A stretch of 64,000 nucleotides of DNA from Bacteroidota bacterium. GTDB taxonomy: Bacteria > Bacteroidota > Ignavibacteria > Kryptoniales > JAKASW01. The stretch covers positions 116,811-180,810 of the forward strand of contig JAKAMG010000003.1 in the NCBI GenBank assembly GCA_021812985.1, given 5' to 3'. Below the pieces are notes generated by a model. The model made no database searches. It was not told the origin of the DNA and worked only from the letters and a program-made list of their open reading frames with translations. Positions 9,282 to 18,479 of the stretch are shown here, one piece after another. How positions within the stretch are numbered: position 1 is the first letter of the stretch; each line of letters begins with the position of its first letter. A program made the position numbers and the translations under genes.

Positions 9282-10085
9282 TTGCAAAGGGTAGCACTTG
9301 TTTTATTAACAGCACTCCTACTGGCATCATGCCAGAAGTCAGGAAGTGTCGTGATCGACACCTCGCAGCCCATAAATGCCCGGCTGACCTACTTCGACAG
9401 AGACAGTCTCGACGTTTCATCGCACATCGGGCCGAACCAAGGCTCAATGACGATCAGCGACACATTTCAAGTTACACTCTCCACAGCTTCAAGTTTCAGC
9501 TACCTCGAAGTGAAGGTAACCGATGATTCAGGCAATGTCCTTAGCGACGCTCCGTACACGCAGGTCAGCGGTAACATCGTATCAGGGCGGATAAACACGT
9601 TCGTGCAATACGTCCATGTGGGAGCGTTAACCTTCACCTTTACACCGTTCGACGATAGAGGCGCTTCCGGAAATTACGGAGAAAAAGACCTCCGGCTCTT
9701 CAATTCAAAAGCGGAGGCACCCGTAATAGACAGTGTTTCCGCCCCCGATTCGCTCCAGGTCAGTCAGACGGACACGGCCAAGGTGGTCCTGACGGCGTAT
9801 GTATCGGATCCTGCCGGCCTCAGCAACATAGCGAGCGTCTACTTCAACGTCACTAAGCCTGACGGGAATCCCTCTTCCGGAAATCCTTTCCACATGTTCG
9901 ATGACGGAGGCGCCAGTCATGAGGGGGGTGACGTAGATCCCGTCGCGAACGATGGACACTACACACTTGGCATAATCCTGCCCCCGGGGACACCGGCCGG
10001 CAAATATACGTTCACGTTCTACGCCACCGACAGGAGCGGGCTCGTCAGCTATCCCCTCTCCCACATCATCAAGGTTTATCAATGA
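9282..10085 (+). CDS. Putative lipoprotein with Ig-like/choice-of-anchor X-type domain
   Basis: A 267-residue exported protein. The N-terminus has a hydrophobic core ending in LLASC, a lipobox with the acylated Cys at about residue 17, so it is probably a membrane-anchored lipoprotein. The rest is beta-rich. Residues about 145-265 contain FDDGG followed by DGHYTLGI and a final AGKYTFTFYATDRSG stretch, resembling the Ca-binding-like loop of choice-of-anchor X or Ig-like domains. The start is TTG, preceded closely by GAGGAAC. The stop overlaps the next gene by four bases, which ties it to the Asp-box propeller protein. I do not recognise a specific function. Confidence 0.72.
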   Translation: MQRVALVLLTALLLASCQKSGSVVIDTSQPINARLTYFDRDSLDVSSHIGPNQGSMTISDTFQVTLSTASSFSYLEVKVTDDSGNVLSDAPYTQVSGNIVSGRINTFVQYVHVGALTFTFTPFDDRGASGNYGEKDLRLFNSKAEAPVIDSVSAPDSLQVSQTDTAKVVLTAYVSDPAGLSNIASVYFNVTKPDGNPSSGNPFHMFDDGGASHEGGDVDPVANDGHYTLGIILPPGTPAGKYTFTFYATDRSGLVSYPLSHIIKVYQ

Positions 10086-11614
10086 AGCATTTTGTAATCA
10101 TCGCGATAATGCTCGCCGCCGCCGCCGCCGAGGCTCAAATGCCCGCAAGGACGTTTAAACTCGACAGCACTGTGACACAAGCCACCCCATCCAGCAACTC
10201 GGTGAGCCAGATCAAGCTCAAAAACGGCACAGCCTACCTCGCTACAAATTCCGGTTTGAACGTAAGCACTGATGGCGGATCGACGTTTCGAACAGACTGG
10301 GGGGCGAACGGGCCTACGGGAAAGGGAGCCAACGCGATCGCTGTCGAAGGTGACACGATCGTCGTAGCAACCTCATCAAGCCTCGATCAGGGAAGCGCAT
10401 CATATCCTGTCGGCACCGGGTTTTACGTTTCCACGGACGGCGGCTCAACGTGGACGCATGAACCGCAGAGCCTCGATTCACTTTCGGATACGACTGTGAC
10501 GTTCGGCACCAATGTACTGAAGGCGCTTCCCATCACTACCGCAGTCAATAACATTTCCTACTCGATGACATTCCACAAGGGATATCTCTACACCGCCAAC
10601 TTCGCGGGCGGGCTGAGAAGGAGCGCCGACCTCGGAAAGACATGGCAGAGGGTCGTCCTCCCCCCCGACTATCTCGATTTCATCACGCAAGACAGCACAT
10701 ACAGTTTCCAGCTCTCCCCCATCGCAGGAAGACTGACGACTGAGACGAATTACAACCACGAAGCATTCTCACTCTACTCTGACGGAGACAGTGCCCTCTA
10801 TGTCGGGACCGCTGACGGTATCGACAAGTCGACTGATAATGGCTACTCGTGGACGAAGTTCAATCACCAAACCGACGCGGGGATATCAGGAAATTTTGTG
10901 GTCTGGATCGCAGGCCAAAACTATGGGACAGTACACAATATTTGGGCAGCCACGGTCAATGCGAATGACCCAACAGAGGTCGAGGCTCTTAGCTACACGG
11001 AAGACCACGGCGCGAGCTGGCACCACATACTCAGTGGCCATTTCTTCCACAGCATAGGATTCAACGGAAGAGTTGTGTACGGAGCTTCTGACGACGGCCT
11101 CTTCCGGACTGCCGACTACGGCAACAGCTCGGACGTAATCACGAATATCTTTGATCCTCAGAACAACGGCTGGGTCAAGTCGCCCGCATTTTATTCCGTG
11201 AACGCATCGGGAGATACTGTCTGGCTGGGAAGCGGCGATGGAACGGCCATCGGCATCGACGACGGCAGCGGATTCATACCCGCCGACTGGCGCGTGCTCC
11301 GAACCTATCAGCCGGTTGGCGCGTCGTACTCGACATACTTCTACCCCAACCCCTTCTCTCCGCGTCTCGACGTCGGACGTGTTCATTACAGCGTAAAGAA
11401 ACCAGGGAGCGAAGTGACGATCAGGATTTTCGATTTCTCGATGCATGTAGTCAGGACTCTCCTGCAGAATGCGCCCCGTCCGGTTGGCGAGGCTGAAGAG
11501 ATATGGGACGGCAAGGATGACACCGGGAAAGACGCCGACAATGGAGTGTATTTCTACAGTGTCGTTGTGAACAACGAGAGCCCGATATGGGGTAAGATTT
11601 TGGTGGTCAGATGA
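10082..11614 (+). CDS. Secreted Asp-box beta-propeller with C-terminal type IX-like sorting/FlgD-Ig domain
   Basis: A 510-residue protein with a signal peptide (residues 1-19, ending AAEAQ). Repeated Asp-box-like units (pattern S-x-D-x-G-x-x-W) occur roughly near residues 63, 116, 182, 249, 305 and 340. These form a sialidase/VPS10-like beta-propeller, but I see no clear sialidase active site. The last 90 residues begin at FYPNPFSP and continue as an Ig-like domain ending WGKILVVR, the form of the C-terminal sorting domain of type IX-secreted proteins in this phylum. It overlaps the lipoprotein upstream and the PorV-like gene downstream by four bases each. It is probably the cargo of the barrel proteins that follow. 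Confidence 0.8.
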   Translation: MKHFVIIAIMLAAAAAEAQMPARTFKLDSTVTQATPSSNSVSQIKLKNGTAYLATNSGLNVSTDGGSTFRTDWGANGPTGKGANAIAVEGDTIVVATSSSLDQGSASYPVGTGFYVSTDGGSTWTHEPQSLDSLSDTTVTFGTNVLKALPITTAVNNISYSMTFHKGYLYTANFAGGLRRSADLGKTWQRVVLPPDYLDFITQDSTYSFQLSPIAGRLTTETNYNHEAFSLYSDGDSALYVGTADGIDKSTDNGYSWTKFNHQTDAGISGNFVVWIAGQNYGTVHNIWAATVNANDPTEVEALSYTEDHGASWHHILSGHFFHSIGFNGRVVYGASDDGLFRTADYGNSSDVITNIFDPQNNGWVKSPAFYSVNASGDTVWLGSGDGTAIGIDDGSGFIPADWRVLRTYQPVGASYSTYFYPNPFSPRLDVGRVHYSVKKPGSEVTIRIFDFSMHVVRTLLQNAPRPVGEAEEIWDGKDDTGKDADNGVYFYSVVVNNESPIWGKILVVR

Positions 11615-12540
11615 GAGCAATAGTAGTTAGTTTGTTACTTAGTACAACCGCATTCGCTCAGAGTTATCCAGGGAGTTTCTCGAGAATCGGTCTTAACGCG
11701 AAAGGCATGGCGCTCGGGAACTCTGTCTCAGCGATGCCCGTCGGCAACGTATACACCTATTATAACCCTGCCCTGGCGTCATTCCAGCCTGGCGGGAACG
11801 TGTCAGGCTCAATCGCGCTGATGTCCCTTGACAGGCAGCTGAACGTAATTACTTACACGCAGGGACTAAAGAGCGGAGCAGGATTTTCGATAGGGCTCAT
11901 CAACGGCTCTGTCTCAAACATCGACGGCCGAAACTCCGACGGTCTCCACACGTCAGACCTTTCGACGAACGAATATCTTACCTATTTCAGCTTCGCGAAC
12001 CAGTTCGTGCCAGGCTTGTCGCTCGGGCTCAGCCTTAAGGTGTACTACTACAACTTATACTCGGGCATCTCATCCACGGCCATCGGTTTCGATTTCGGAG
12101 GCCTCTACAAAGTTACACCGTTCCTATCTGTTGGGGTCACGGCTACGGACATCGACGCGCAGTACAGGTGGAATTCCGCGAGCCTCTACGGCCAGGACGG
12201 CTCCAGCTTCGCAACAAGGTTTCCAAACATCTTCAAATTCGGGGCCTCGTACGACCTGCCGGCGCTGAGCACATGCGTCTCGGCGGAATACGATGCCGGT
12301 CCATCATCGCTTGGCGGTTTCAGGGGAGGAATCGAGTACGCCCCTCTTCAGATACTCGTCATCCGGGCAGGCATCGCCGCTTCCAATCAACTCAACCTCG
12401 GTACCGTTGTCACCCCCTCTTTCGGCTTTGGTGCAAAAGTCGGATTCCTTGATTTTACGCCGGAGATCAACTACGCTTACGTGTTAGAACCGTTCACCCC
12501 TTACGGTATTCAGACTATTTCACTAGATTTCGGATTCTGA
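11611..12540 (+). CDS. PorV/PorQ-like outer-membrane beta-barrel protein
   Basis: A 309-residue outer-membrane protein with a signal peptide (cut near AFAQ, residue 17), followed by the typical YPGSFSRIGLNAKGMALGN opening of PorV/PorQ-family proteins and a YYNPALAS motif near residue 50. Alternating hydrophobic strands continue to a C-terminal phenylalanine (SLDFGF). In type IX secretion, PorV shuttles cargo from the translocon to the attachment complex. The start overlaps the stop of the sorting-domain protein, a strong sign of joint expression. It has a second, divergent copy immediately downstream. Whether it is a true PorV or only a member of the larger family cannot be settled here. Confidence 0.8.
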   Translation: MRAIVVSLLLSTTAFAQSYPGSFSRIGLNAKGMALGNSVSAMPVGNVYTYYNPALASFQPGGNVSGSIALMSLDRQLNVITYTQGLKSGAGFSIGLINGSVSNIDGRNSDGLHTSDLSTNEYLTYFSFANQFVPGLSLGLSLKVYYYNLYSGISSTAIGFDFGGLYKVTPFLSVGVTATDIDAQYRWNSASLYGQDGSSFATRFPNIFKFGASYDLPALSTCVSAEYDAGPSSLGGFRGGIEYAPLQILVIRAGIAASNQLNLGTVVTPSFGFGAKVGFLDFTPEINYAYVLEPFTPYGIQTISLDFGF

Positions 12541-12545
12541 TAGAG

Positions 12546-13445
12546 ATGAAGTCCTTTCTCATTGCATTAGCGACAATAGCGGTAGTTTACTCAAACGCTT
12601 ACTCACAGGCTGGAAGCGCGGGATTCCTGATATTGAGAATGGGTTTTTCCGCGAAAGATCTTTCACTGGCCTCGTCGGCCGATGCCGTTACCGACGAGCC
12701 CGTTGCGGTGTTCCTAAATCCTGCCGGTCTCTCTTCAGCGGGAAGAGATGCCGGAACGGGTCCCAGCTTCGTGCTTACCCACCGCACGTACGTTGCCGGC
12801 ACGACGATAGACCTCTTCGGCACCAGATTTCAGGCGGGCGGCACTTCGATCGGCGCGGGACTCCTTCTCTCGAGCGTGCCCGATATAGAAGTGAGGAACG
12901 TACCCGGTGATCCGATAGCCACATTTTCGGCAAAGGATTTTTCATTTGCACTCGGCGCGGCTCGCAAGTTTGACCGCCTCGACATTGGAATCTCCGCCAT
13001 GTATCTCTATGAGAAATTGTTCATTTACGAATCAAGCGGATATGCGTTTAACGCCGGCGCTAACTATTCCCTGTCTGATAACGTTCGCCTTGGCATGGCG
13101 GTCGGCAACCTCGGTACATCGTCTGCCATGATCCAGCAGAAGATAACTCTTCCCGCATTTATACGCTTAGGCGCCAGCTATTCAACCAAGGTAGGCAATG
13201 ACCTGTCTGCAACTGGATACGCGGGCTTGGTGACTTACAAATCTGGCGGGATAACCCCGAGCGTCGGCGCTGATGTCAGTTTCGATTCGCTGATCCATCT
13301 CCGCGCCGGCTATGCCACCGGAAACGACATTACTGGCGTTTCATTTGGCGCGGGAGTCCACTACGGCATCTTCCTCTTCGATTACTCGTACGTTCCGATG
13401 AAACTCGATTACAGCCAGACATTTACACTCTCTTTCATTCTATAA
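12546..13445 (+). CDS. Second PorV/PorQ-like outer-membrane beta-barrel protein
   Basis: A 299-residue paralogue of the preceding gene, five bases after it. It has a signal peptide ending at AYSQ (about residue 21), then AGFLILRMGFSAKDLSLASS and a FLNPAGLSS motif that matches the YNPALAS site of its neighbour. The remaining sequence alternates strand-like segments and turns, ending in FTLSFIL. The two proteins share architecture but differ widely in sequence, so this is either an old duplication or two specialised members. It precedes a glycosyltransferase gene by one base. A role as a shuttle or scaffold for type IX-type cargo is inferred from family and context. Confidence 0.8.
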   Translation: MKSFLIALATIAVVYSNAYSQAGSAGFLILRMGFSAKDLSLASSADAVTDEPVAVFLNPAGLSSAGRDAGTGPSFVLTHRTYVAGTTIDLFGTRFQAGGTSIGAGLLLSSVPDIEVRNVPGDPIATFSAKDFSFALGAARKFDRLDIGISAMYLYEKLFIYESSGYAFNAGANYSLSDNVRLGMAVGNLGTSSAMIQQKITLPAFIRLGASYSTKVGNDLSATGYAGLVTYKSGGITPSVGADVSFDSLIHLRAGYATGNDITGVSFGAGVHYGIFLFDYSYVPMKLDYSQTFTLSFIL

Positions 13446-13446
13446 A

Positions 13447-14568
13447 ATGGCACCGGGCTCCTTCGATGTTGATGTCCTGATAATCGTCAGTTCGGATCCT
13501 CGATATGACACGAGAAGCACAAAATTCCTCAAAACATTAAGCGAATCGGGCTACAAGGCAAAACTTGTCGGCGTCTGCAGCGAGGGCGAGCCCGAACGTA
13601 CAGACACACTCGTCAGAATCCCCGTTAACTCCAAGTCCGGCAAAAAATTCTTCATCGATTTCTACAGGAACGTCATACCCGAGGCGAGAGCGACATCAGC
13701 CAAACTAATCATAGCTGGGGATTTGTTTTCCCTCCCCCCCGCAATCATAGGGAAGAGGCGCTACTCCACCGCTACCAATCCGGTTAGACTTATTTATGAC
13801 TCCAAAGAGCTATACCGTGAGCTCCCGAGTCTAAAGGTCAAGAAAACAAGCTTCATGTTCTGGAGCCTTGTCGAGGCAAGTGCCATTCGGTACGTAGACG
13901 CGGCATTCACAGTAAACAAATCGATCGGGGAGATACTCGGGACAAGGTGGGATGTACCATTCACGGTCATTAGAAATGTTCCGGACAAGGCGCCAAAGCC
14001 CGGACTAACGAAGAGCTTCGACAAAATAACGCTGGCTTTCTCCGGCGGCCTCCAGCCCGGCCGTGGGCTGCCTAGTCTCGTGAAGCTTCTTACACTCCTG
14101 CCCGAGAAATACGAACTCGAGTTTATCGGCGACGGCGCTCTTAAAGACGAACTTTCACAGTTATCGACCTCATTCCGAGTAAGCAACAGGGTACGTTTCC
14201 TCGGGAGAGTCCCGAGTGCGGAAGTGGTACCGGAACTTTCAAAGGCACATCTAGGTATTTATCTCATGGAGAATTCTGGCCTGTGCCACTATCTGGCATT
14301 GCCGAACAAGTTCTTTCAATTCATCACTGCCCGGCTACCTGTAATTGTTCCCGGGTTCCCTGAGATGGAAAGGATAGTGAACGAATACGGTATAGGGGCG
14401 GCCGTAGATACTGATGATTTGAACAGCGTGGCTAAACGGGTCATCGAATTCACAGGTGATCCTGCGACTTATGAAAAGCTGACGGTGAACTGTGAGAGAG
14501 CCGCGTCGGAGCTTAACTGGGACGCGGAAAAGCAAAGCTTCCTCAAAGCAGTGGGGAAGCTAATTTAA
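13447..14568 (+). CDS. Family 4-type (GT-B) glycosyltransferase
   Basis: A 373-residue cytosolic enzyme with a two-Rossmann GT-B layout. The N-terminal half starts VDVLIIVSSDPRYDTRS. The C-terminal half has LAFSGGLQPGRGL near residue 195 (donor-domain entry), FIGDGALKDEL near 220, and a final nucleotide-sugar-binding stretch around 275-300 (PNKFFQFITARLPVIVPGFPEM). Family members transfer sugars to lipid or polysaccharide acceptors. It is the last gene of the plus-strand run, one base after the second PorV-like gene. Its end overlaps the end of the convergent NtrC-type regulator by nine bases. The sugar and acceptor are unknown. Confidence 0.82.
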   Translation: MAPGSFDVDVLIIVSSDPRYDTRSTKFLKTLSESGYKAKLVGVCSEGEPERTDTLVRIPVNSKSGKKFFIDFYRNVIPEARATSAKLIIAGDLFSLPPAIIGKRRYSTATNPVRLIYDSKELYRELPSLKVKKTSFMFWSLVEASAIRYVDAAFTVNKSIGEILGTRWDVPFTVIRNVPDKAPKPGLTKSFDKITLAFSGGLQPGRGLPSLVKLLTLLPEKYELEFIGDGALKDELSQLSTSFRVSNRVRFLGRVPSAEVVPELSKAHLGIYLMENSGLCHYLALPNKFFQFITARLPVIVPGFPEMERIVNEYGIGAAVDTDDLNSVAKRVIEFTGDPATYEKLTVNCERAASELNWDAEKQSFLKAVGKLI

Positions 14569-15921
14569 CAGGCCGTACTTCTTCCTCTTTTCCCAGAGCG
14601 TCTTCCGCGTAACGCCAAGCTCTTTCGCGGTCTGTTCCAGGTTGAAGTTATTCCATTCTAGCATATTCTTGAGATACTCCCCTTCCACCTGGTCCAGAGA
14701 AAGCCCCTTGGGAAGATGAAGCCCATCCTCATATATTGGCGCCTGAGATATCGAGGTTAGTGCTATCTCATCCCCGTCTATGTATTCCCGCTCGGCGAAT
14801 ATCATAGCGCGTTCTACAACGTTGCGCAGCTCCCTGACATTGCCCGGCCAGTTGTGTGCCATGAGCTTGCGCTCCGCCGCGTTCGTGAACCCCTTCACGT
14901 GCTTCTTGAACTTAGTATTGAAATCCTCGATAAACTTCCGACCGATAAGGATGACGTCCTTTCCCCTGTCTCTTAGCGGAGGGACTGTTATGGAGACGAC
15001 GTTGATGCGATAAAACAGATCGCTCCGGAATTTTCCGCCCGCAACATCCGACTCCAAGTCCGAGTTTGTTGCCGAGACGACTCTAAGATCCACACCAATT
15101 TCTTCAAGCCCGCCCACTCTTCTTATTCGCCTGTTCTCAATAAACGAAAGGAACTTAGCCTGCAAGGATAGGTCCATGCTTGTTATTTCGTCCAGCAAGA
15201 CGGTGCCGCCGCTCGCGACTTCGAGGAGGCCTTTCTTGGAATTCTTAGCGTCGGTGAAAGCCCCTTTTTCATACCCGAAAAGCTCTGCCTCAAGGAGGTT
15301 TGAGGGGAGAGACGCGCAGTTAATCTCAAGATAGCGTCTGTCCGAAATGGGGCTGGTGTAATGTATAACTCTTGCGACGAGGTTCTTGCCGACGCCGCTC
15401 TCACCGCGCAGGAGGATGACGGCCTCAGACACCGTGGACAATCGCTTGATCAACTCGCGCATGGCGTTGACTGGCTCGCTCTCACCGATCAGACTGTCGA
15501 ACGAGTAACGCTGCCTAAACCCTGTCTTGATCTCGTCCACTTCCGAGCGAAGCCTTCCGACCTCCACCGCCCGCCCTATGGCGAGTTTCAACTCGTCGAA
15601 ATTGATCGGCTTCGTAAGGTACTCGAAAGCGCCCGCCTTCATCGCGCGGACGGCGGTATCTACCGCTGCCTTTGCTGTGACAAGTATAACGGGCATAGAC
15701 CTAGACAGGCTCCTGAGCTTTTCTATCAGCTCGATGCCATCCATGTCGGGCATCATGACGTCGCTAACAACTACATCGGGGTACTCAATCTTTATGGCTT
15801 CTATCAGCGCGGTGGGACGGCTGAAGAACTTCATATTGAACTGCTCGTTTCTCAACCCATACTTAACGAGCTTTATGATGTTCTCGTCGTCGTCGAGGAA
15901 ATATATCAGAGGTACGCCCAT
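14560..15921 (-). CDS. Sigma-54-dependent NtrC-family response regulator
   Basis: A 453-residue transcription activator. It has a receiver domain (1-115, phosphoacceptor D54, conserved K104) and an AAA+ domain (about 143-370) with Walker A GESGVGK at 173-179, the sigma-54 contact loop GAFTDA at 220-225 and Walker B ending D244-E245. A Fis-type helix-turn-helix follows at the C-terminus (LEQTAKELGVTRKTLWEKRK). The GAFTDA loop is a common variant of GAFTGA. No kinase gene lies beside it, so it is an orphan; the hybrid kinase at 54519-57530 is not adjacent. Its targets are unknown. The gene's 3' end overlaps the convergent GT4 gene. Confidence 0.93.
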   Translation of the reverse strand: MGVPLIYFLDDDENIIKLVKYGLRNEQFNMKFFSRPTALIEAIKIEYPDVVVSDVMMPDMDGIELIEKLRSLSRSMPVILVTAKAAVDTAVRAMKAGAFEYLTKPINFDELKLAIGRAVEVGRLRSEVDEIKTGFRQRYSFDSLIGESEPVNAMRELIKRLSTVSEAVILLRGESGVGKNLVARVIHYTSPISDRRYLEINCASLPSNLLEAELFGYEKGAFTDAKNSKKGLLEVASGGTVLLDEITSMDLSLQAKFLSFIENRRIRRVGGLEEIGVDLRVVSATNSDLESDVAGGKFRSDLFYRINVVSITVPPLRDRGKDVILIGRKFIEDFNTKFKKHVKGFTNAAERKLMAHNWPGNVRELRNVVERAMIFAEREYIDGDEIALTSISQAPIYEDGLHLPKGLSLDQVEGEYLKNMLEWNNFNLEQTAKELGVTRKTLWEKRKKYGLLN

Positions 15922-16102
15922 TATGACCTAATATACTTTTCCAAATCGTGATGCACAATAGCTCATGATACCACACCGCATCATAGAACCTGTCTCTCTT
16001 CGGCCATGATGCCAGGAACAGCGTCAGGGGCTCACCTCTGAATCAGGCGGACCCTCCGACGCTCAGCTTGAGACGATTACAACTGGAACCAATGGACAGT
16101 CC
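15922..16102. other. Intergenic region without recognisable gene
   Basis: A 181-bp spacer upstream of the NtrC-type regulator and downstream of hisC. I see no tRNA-like cloverleaf, open frame with a ribosome site, or strong hairpin with a T-tract. It should hold the promoter of the regulator gene, but I cannot point to a convincing one. Confidence 0.4.
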
Positions 16103-17179
16103 TCACCTTTCGGAAAGGGCGAGCCGGACTGACTCCACAAAGTATTGGCTCTCATCCGGGGAGCCGGCGTTCACGCGAAGGTAATTGTCCAGTAGTGGAT
16201 AAGAAGTGACGTCCCTCACGAGGACGCTGCTTCTCTCCAGAAGTTTCTCGAACATTTTTCCTGCAGGCATCGGACTGGAAAAGAGGAAGAAATTGGCGTC
16301 GGAGTCCACCACCTTGACTCCTTCAATCCCCCGAAGGGCCTTCATCATTCCCGCCATTTCATTTTTCACCGTCGCGACCCTTTCCTGAAACATCTCGCGG
16401 CGTTCGAGAAGTTTTACCGCGGCGAACTCGGAAAGTGGATTGACGGTGAAGGGTATCTTAACCTTGAGTATTTCCTTAGTCAGTTCCGGATGTGCAATCA
16501 GGTAGCCGATGCGGAGCCCGGCCAGACTGAATGCCTTCGAAAAGGTCCGCAGGACGACAAGATTCCTGACGCTGCGGGTGAGTCCGATGACGCTCTGGTG
16601 CGGCGAAAATTCTATATAAGCCTCGTCGACCAGCACGATCGCACTCGTGGATCCTGTCAGCTTCTCTATAAAGCCCTTGGACACTGATTTACCGGTCGGA
16701 TTATTCGGAGATCCAAGAATGATAAGTCCCCTTTTCATGGAACGCGCGGTCTCGAGTATTTTAACCTCGTCGAATCTGAGATCCTGGTCGGCATAAATCT
16801 TCTTGACGTTTCCCCCGAGTATAGTGCTGATCTTCTCAAAGAAGTAGAAAGTAGGCTGTGGAATGACTACATCGACACCGCCTTCCACAATCGACATGGC
16901 GACGGTGTAGATCAGTTCATTGGAGCCGTTGGCTACGATGAAGGATGCGGCAGGCAGATCATACATCTTTGCGAACTTCTGTGGAAGGAGCGAAGAAAAC
17001 ACTTCCGGGTAACGGTTCCAGTTTATACGTACAAACTCTTCAATGATCTCCTTCTTGAGATCAGATGGTATGTCAAATGGGCTTTCATTCTGGTTCAGTT
17101 TAATCTTCGCGGGATGGCCCGATACTGCGTACGGTGATAATTGGACCACACTCTTTCTTAAGTTATCTCTTATGTCCAC
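16103..17179 (-). CDS. hisC: Histidinol-phosphate aminotransferase
   Basis: A PLP enzyme that transaminates imidazole-acetol phosphate to histidinol phosphate, the seventh step of histidine synthesis. The 358-residue protein is a typical length for fold-type I HisC. Recognisable parts are KLNQNESPFDIP at the N-terminus (substrate arm), SNELIYTVAM, SPNNPTGKSV (phosphate-site loop), VDEAYIEFS, and RTFSKAFSLAGLRIGYL, in which the Lys forms the Schiff base. The start is a GTG inside the 3' end of hisD (17-bp overlap), so the two are translated together. No other his genes follow. The family overlaps with other aromatic aminotransferases, but the hisD partner makes HisC the best call. Confidence 0.93.
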   Translation of the reverse strand: MDIRDNLRKSVVQLSPYAVSGHPAKIKLNQNESPFDIPSDLKKEIIEEFVRINWNRYPEVFSSLLPQKFAKMYDLPAASFIVANGSNELIYTVAMSIVEGGVDVVIPQPTFYFFEKISTILGGNVKKIYADQDLRFDEVKILETARSMKRGLIILGSPNNPTGKSVSKGFIEKLTGSTSAIVLVDEAYIEFSPHQSVIGLTRSVRNLVVLRTFSKAFSLAGLRIGYLIAHPELTKEILKVKIPFTVNPLSEFAAVKLLERREMFQERVATVKNEMAGMMKALRGIEGVKVVDSDANFFLFSSPMPAGKMFEKLLERSSVLVRDVTSYPLLDNYLRVNAGSPDESQYFVESVRLALSER

Positions 17180-18479
17180 GTTTGTCTCTTACAGTTATTG
17201 AAAGTGCATGCGCATCAAGTCCCTCGTTCTGCGCAAAGATTTTTATCTTTCCCGCGTCCCTGCGGAAAGATTCCGGCGAATATTGTATGACGCTCGACCT
17301 CTTGACGAAGGTGTCCACGCTGAGGACGGAGGAGAACCTTGCTGTTCCCCCGGTCGGAAGGACATGGCTTGGTCCGGCGAAATAGTCTCCCACCGGTTCA
17401 GGGGAGTGATCCCCTACGAACACCGCCCCGGCATTCCTGACGCGCCCAACGTGTTCCCAGGCTGACTCGGTTATTATCTCCAGGTGCTCCGGGGCGATAT
17501 CATTAACAAGATCAATCCCCTCCCCTATTTCGCCGACGACGAACGCCGCCCCGTTCCTGCGCATAGACTCTGCGGCTATCTTCTTCCGGGAAAGGTCCGT
17601 GAGGAAATCTGAGACCTTGCGCTGGACCTTTCTCGCGAGCACCTTGTCCGTAGTGACAAGAACAGCCGCAGCGTTTCCGTCATGCTCAGCCTGGGCCAGG
17701 AGATCGGCCGCGACGTGGGCGGGGTCCGCGGTTGAATCGGCAAGGACGACCACCTCACTAGGACCGGCTATCATGTCTATGTCCACATCACCGAACACTA
17801 TCTTCTTGGCGGCGGCGACATACATGTTTCCAGGGCCGACAATCTTGTCTACTCTTCGCACGGTCTCCGTCCCGTAGGCCGCGGCGGCGATCGCCTGTGC
17901 CCCGCCGACCGAATAGACATTTTCGATTCCGAGCACCCCGCATGTGGCAAGTACAATTCGGTTCACTCCGCCGTCCCTGTTCGGAGGCGTGAAGACATGG
18001 ATTTCCTTCACCCCTGCTACCTGGGCAGGCACCGCATTCATGATTACGGTTGAAGGATATGCCGCAGTACCACCCGGCACGTATAGCCCGACTCTCTCGA
18101 GCGGAATCACTCGCTGGCCGAGTATCGAGCCGTCTTCGCCGTGGACGGTCCATGATGTTGCCTTCTGCTTCTCATGAAATTTACGTACGTTTGCCGCGGC
18201 TTCTGAGATGATCCTGAGGATCCCTTCACTTACTTCTTGGCGTGCCTTCTCAATTTCTTCCTTTGATACCTTTATTCCTGTCAGCCTTATGCCGTCGAAC
18301 TCCTGCGTGAACCGACGAAGCGCAGCATCGCCTTCCGCGCGGACGGCATCGACAATCGAACCGACCTTCGCTATGAGTTCGCCGTTCAGCGTCAGATTTC
18401 TGCCCATTATCCTGCTAAGACGTTCACGCGCCTCAGAGCTTCCGGCCATCAGTAAGGGAAACAACTCGTTTTTTTTCAT
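17163..18479 (-). CDS. hisD: Histidinol dehydrogenase
   Basis: A zinc- and NAD-dependent enzyme that oxidises histidinol to histidine in two steps. Family motifs are present: LLAQAEHDG (metal-site Gln/His), APEHLEI (catalytic Glu-His), and DYFAGPSHVLPTGGTARF (metal-site Asp/His). The frame is open to 18566, but the ATG at 18479 (MKKNELFPLL) gives about 438 residues, close to the family norm. The 29 extra residues upstream are unlike HisD N-termini, so I chose the inner start. Overlap with hisC suggests a two-gene unit encoding two of the last three histidine steps. The rest of the pathway must lie elsewhere. Confidence 0.93.
   Translation of the reverse strand: MKKNELFPLLMAGSSEARERLSRIMGRNLTLNGELIAKVGSIVDAVRAEGDAALRRFTQEFDGIRLTGIKVSKEEIEKARQEVSEGILRIISEAAANVRKFHEKQKATSWTVHGEDGSILGQRVIPLERVGLYVPGGTAAYPSTVIMNAVPAQVAGVKEIHVFTPPNRDGGVNRIVLATCGVLGIENVYSVGGAQAIAAAAYGTETVRRVDKIVGPGNMYVAAAKKIVFGDVDIDMIAGPSEVVVLADSTADPAHVAADLLAQAEHDGNAAAVLVTTDKVLARKVQRKVSDFLTDLSRKKIAAESMRRNGAAFVVGEIGEGIDLVNDIAPEHLEIITESAWEHVGRVRNAGAVFVGDHSPEPVGDYFAGPSHVLPTGGTARFSSVLSVDTFVKRSSVIQYSPESFRRDAGKIKIFAQNEGLDAHALSITVRDKRGHKR

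Noticed and set aside
14560..15921. GAFTDA loop instead of GAFTGA as a sign of a non-sigma-54 regulator
   Set aside because: GAFTDA is a common working variant, and the Walker motifs and Fis-type helix-turn-helix are intact.
15361..15951. A 196-codon plus-strand open frame opposite the NtrC-type regulator
   Set aside because: The regulator frame is a complete three-domain protein, and the opposite frame has no recognisable features.
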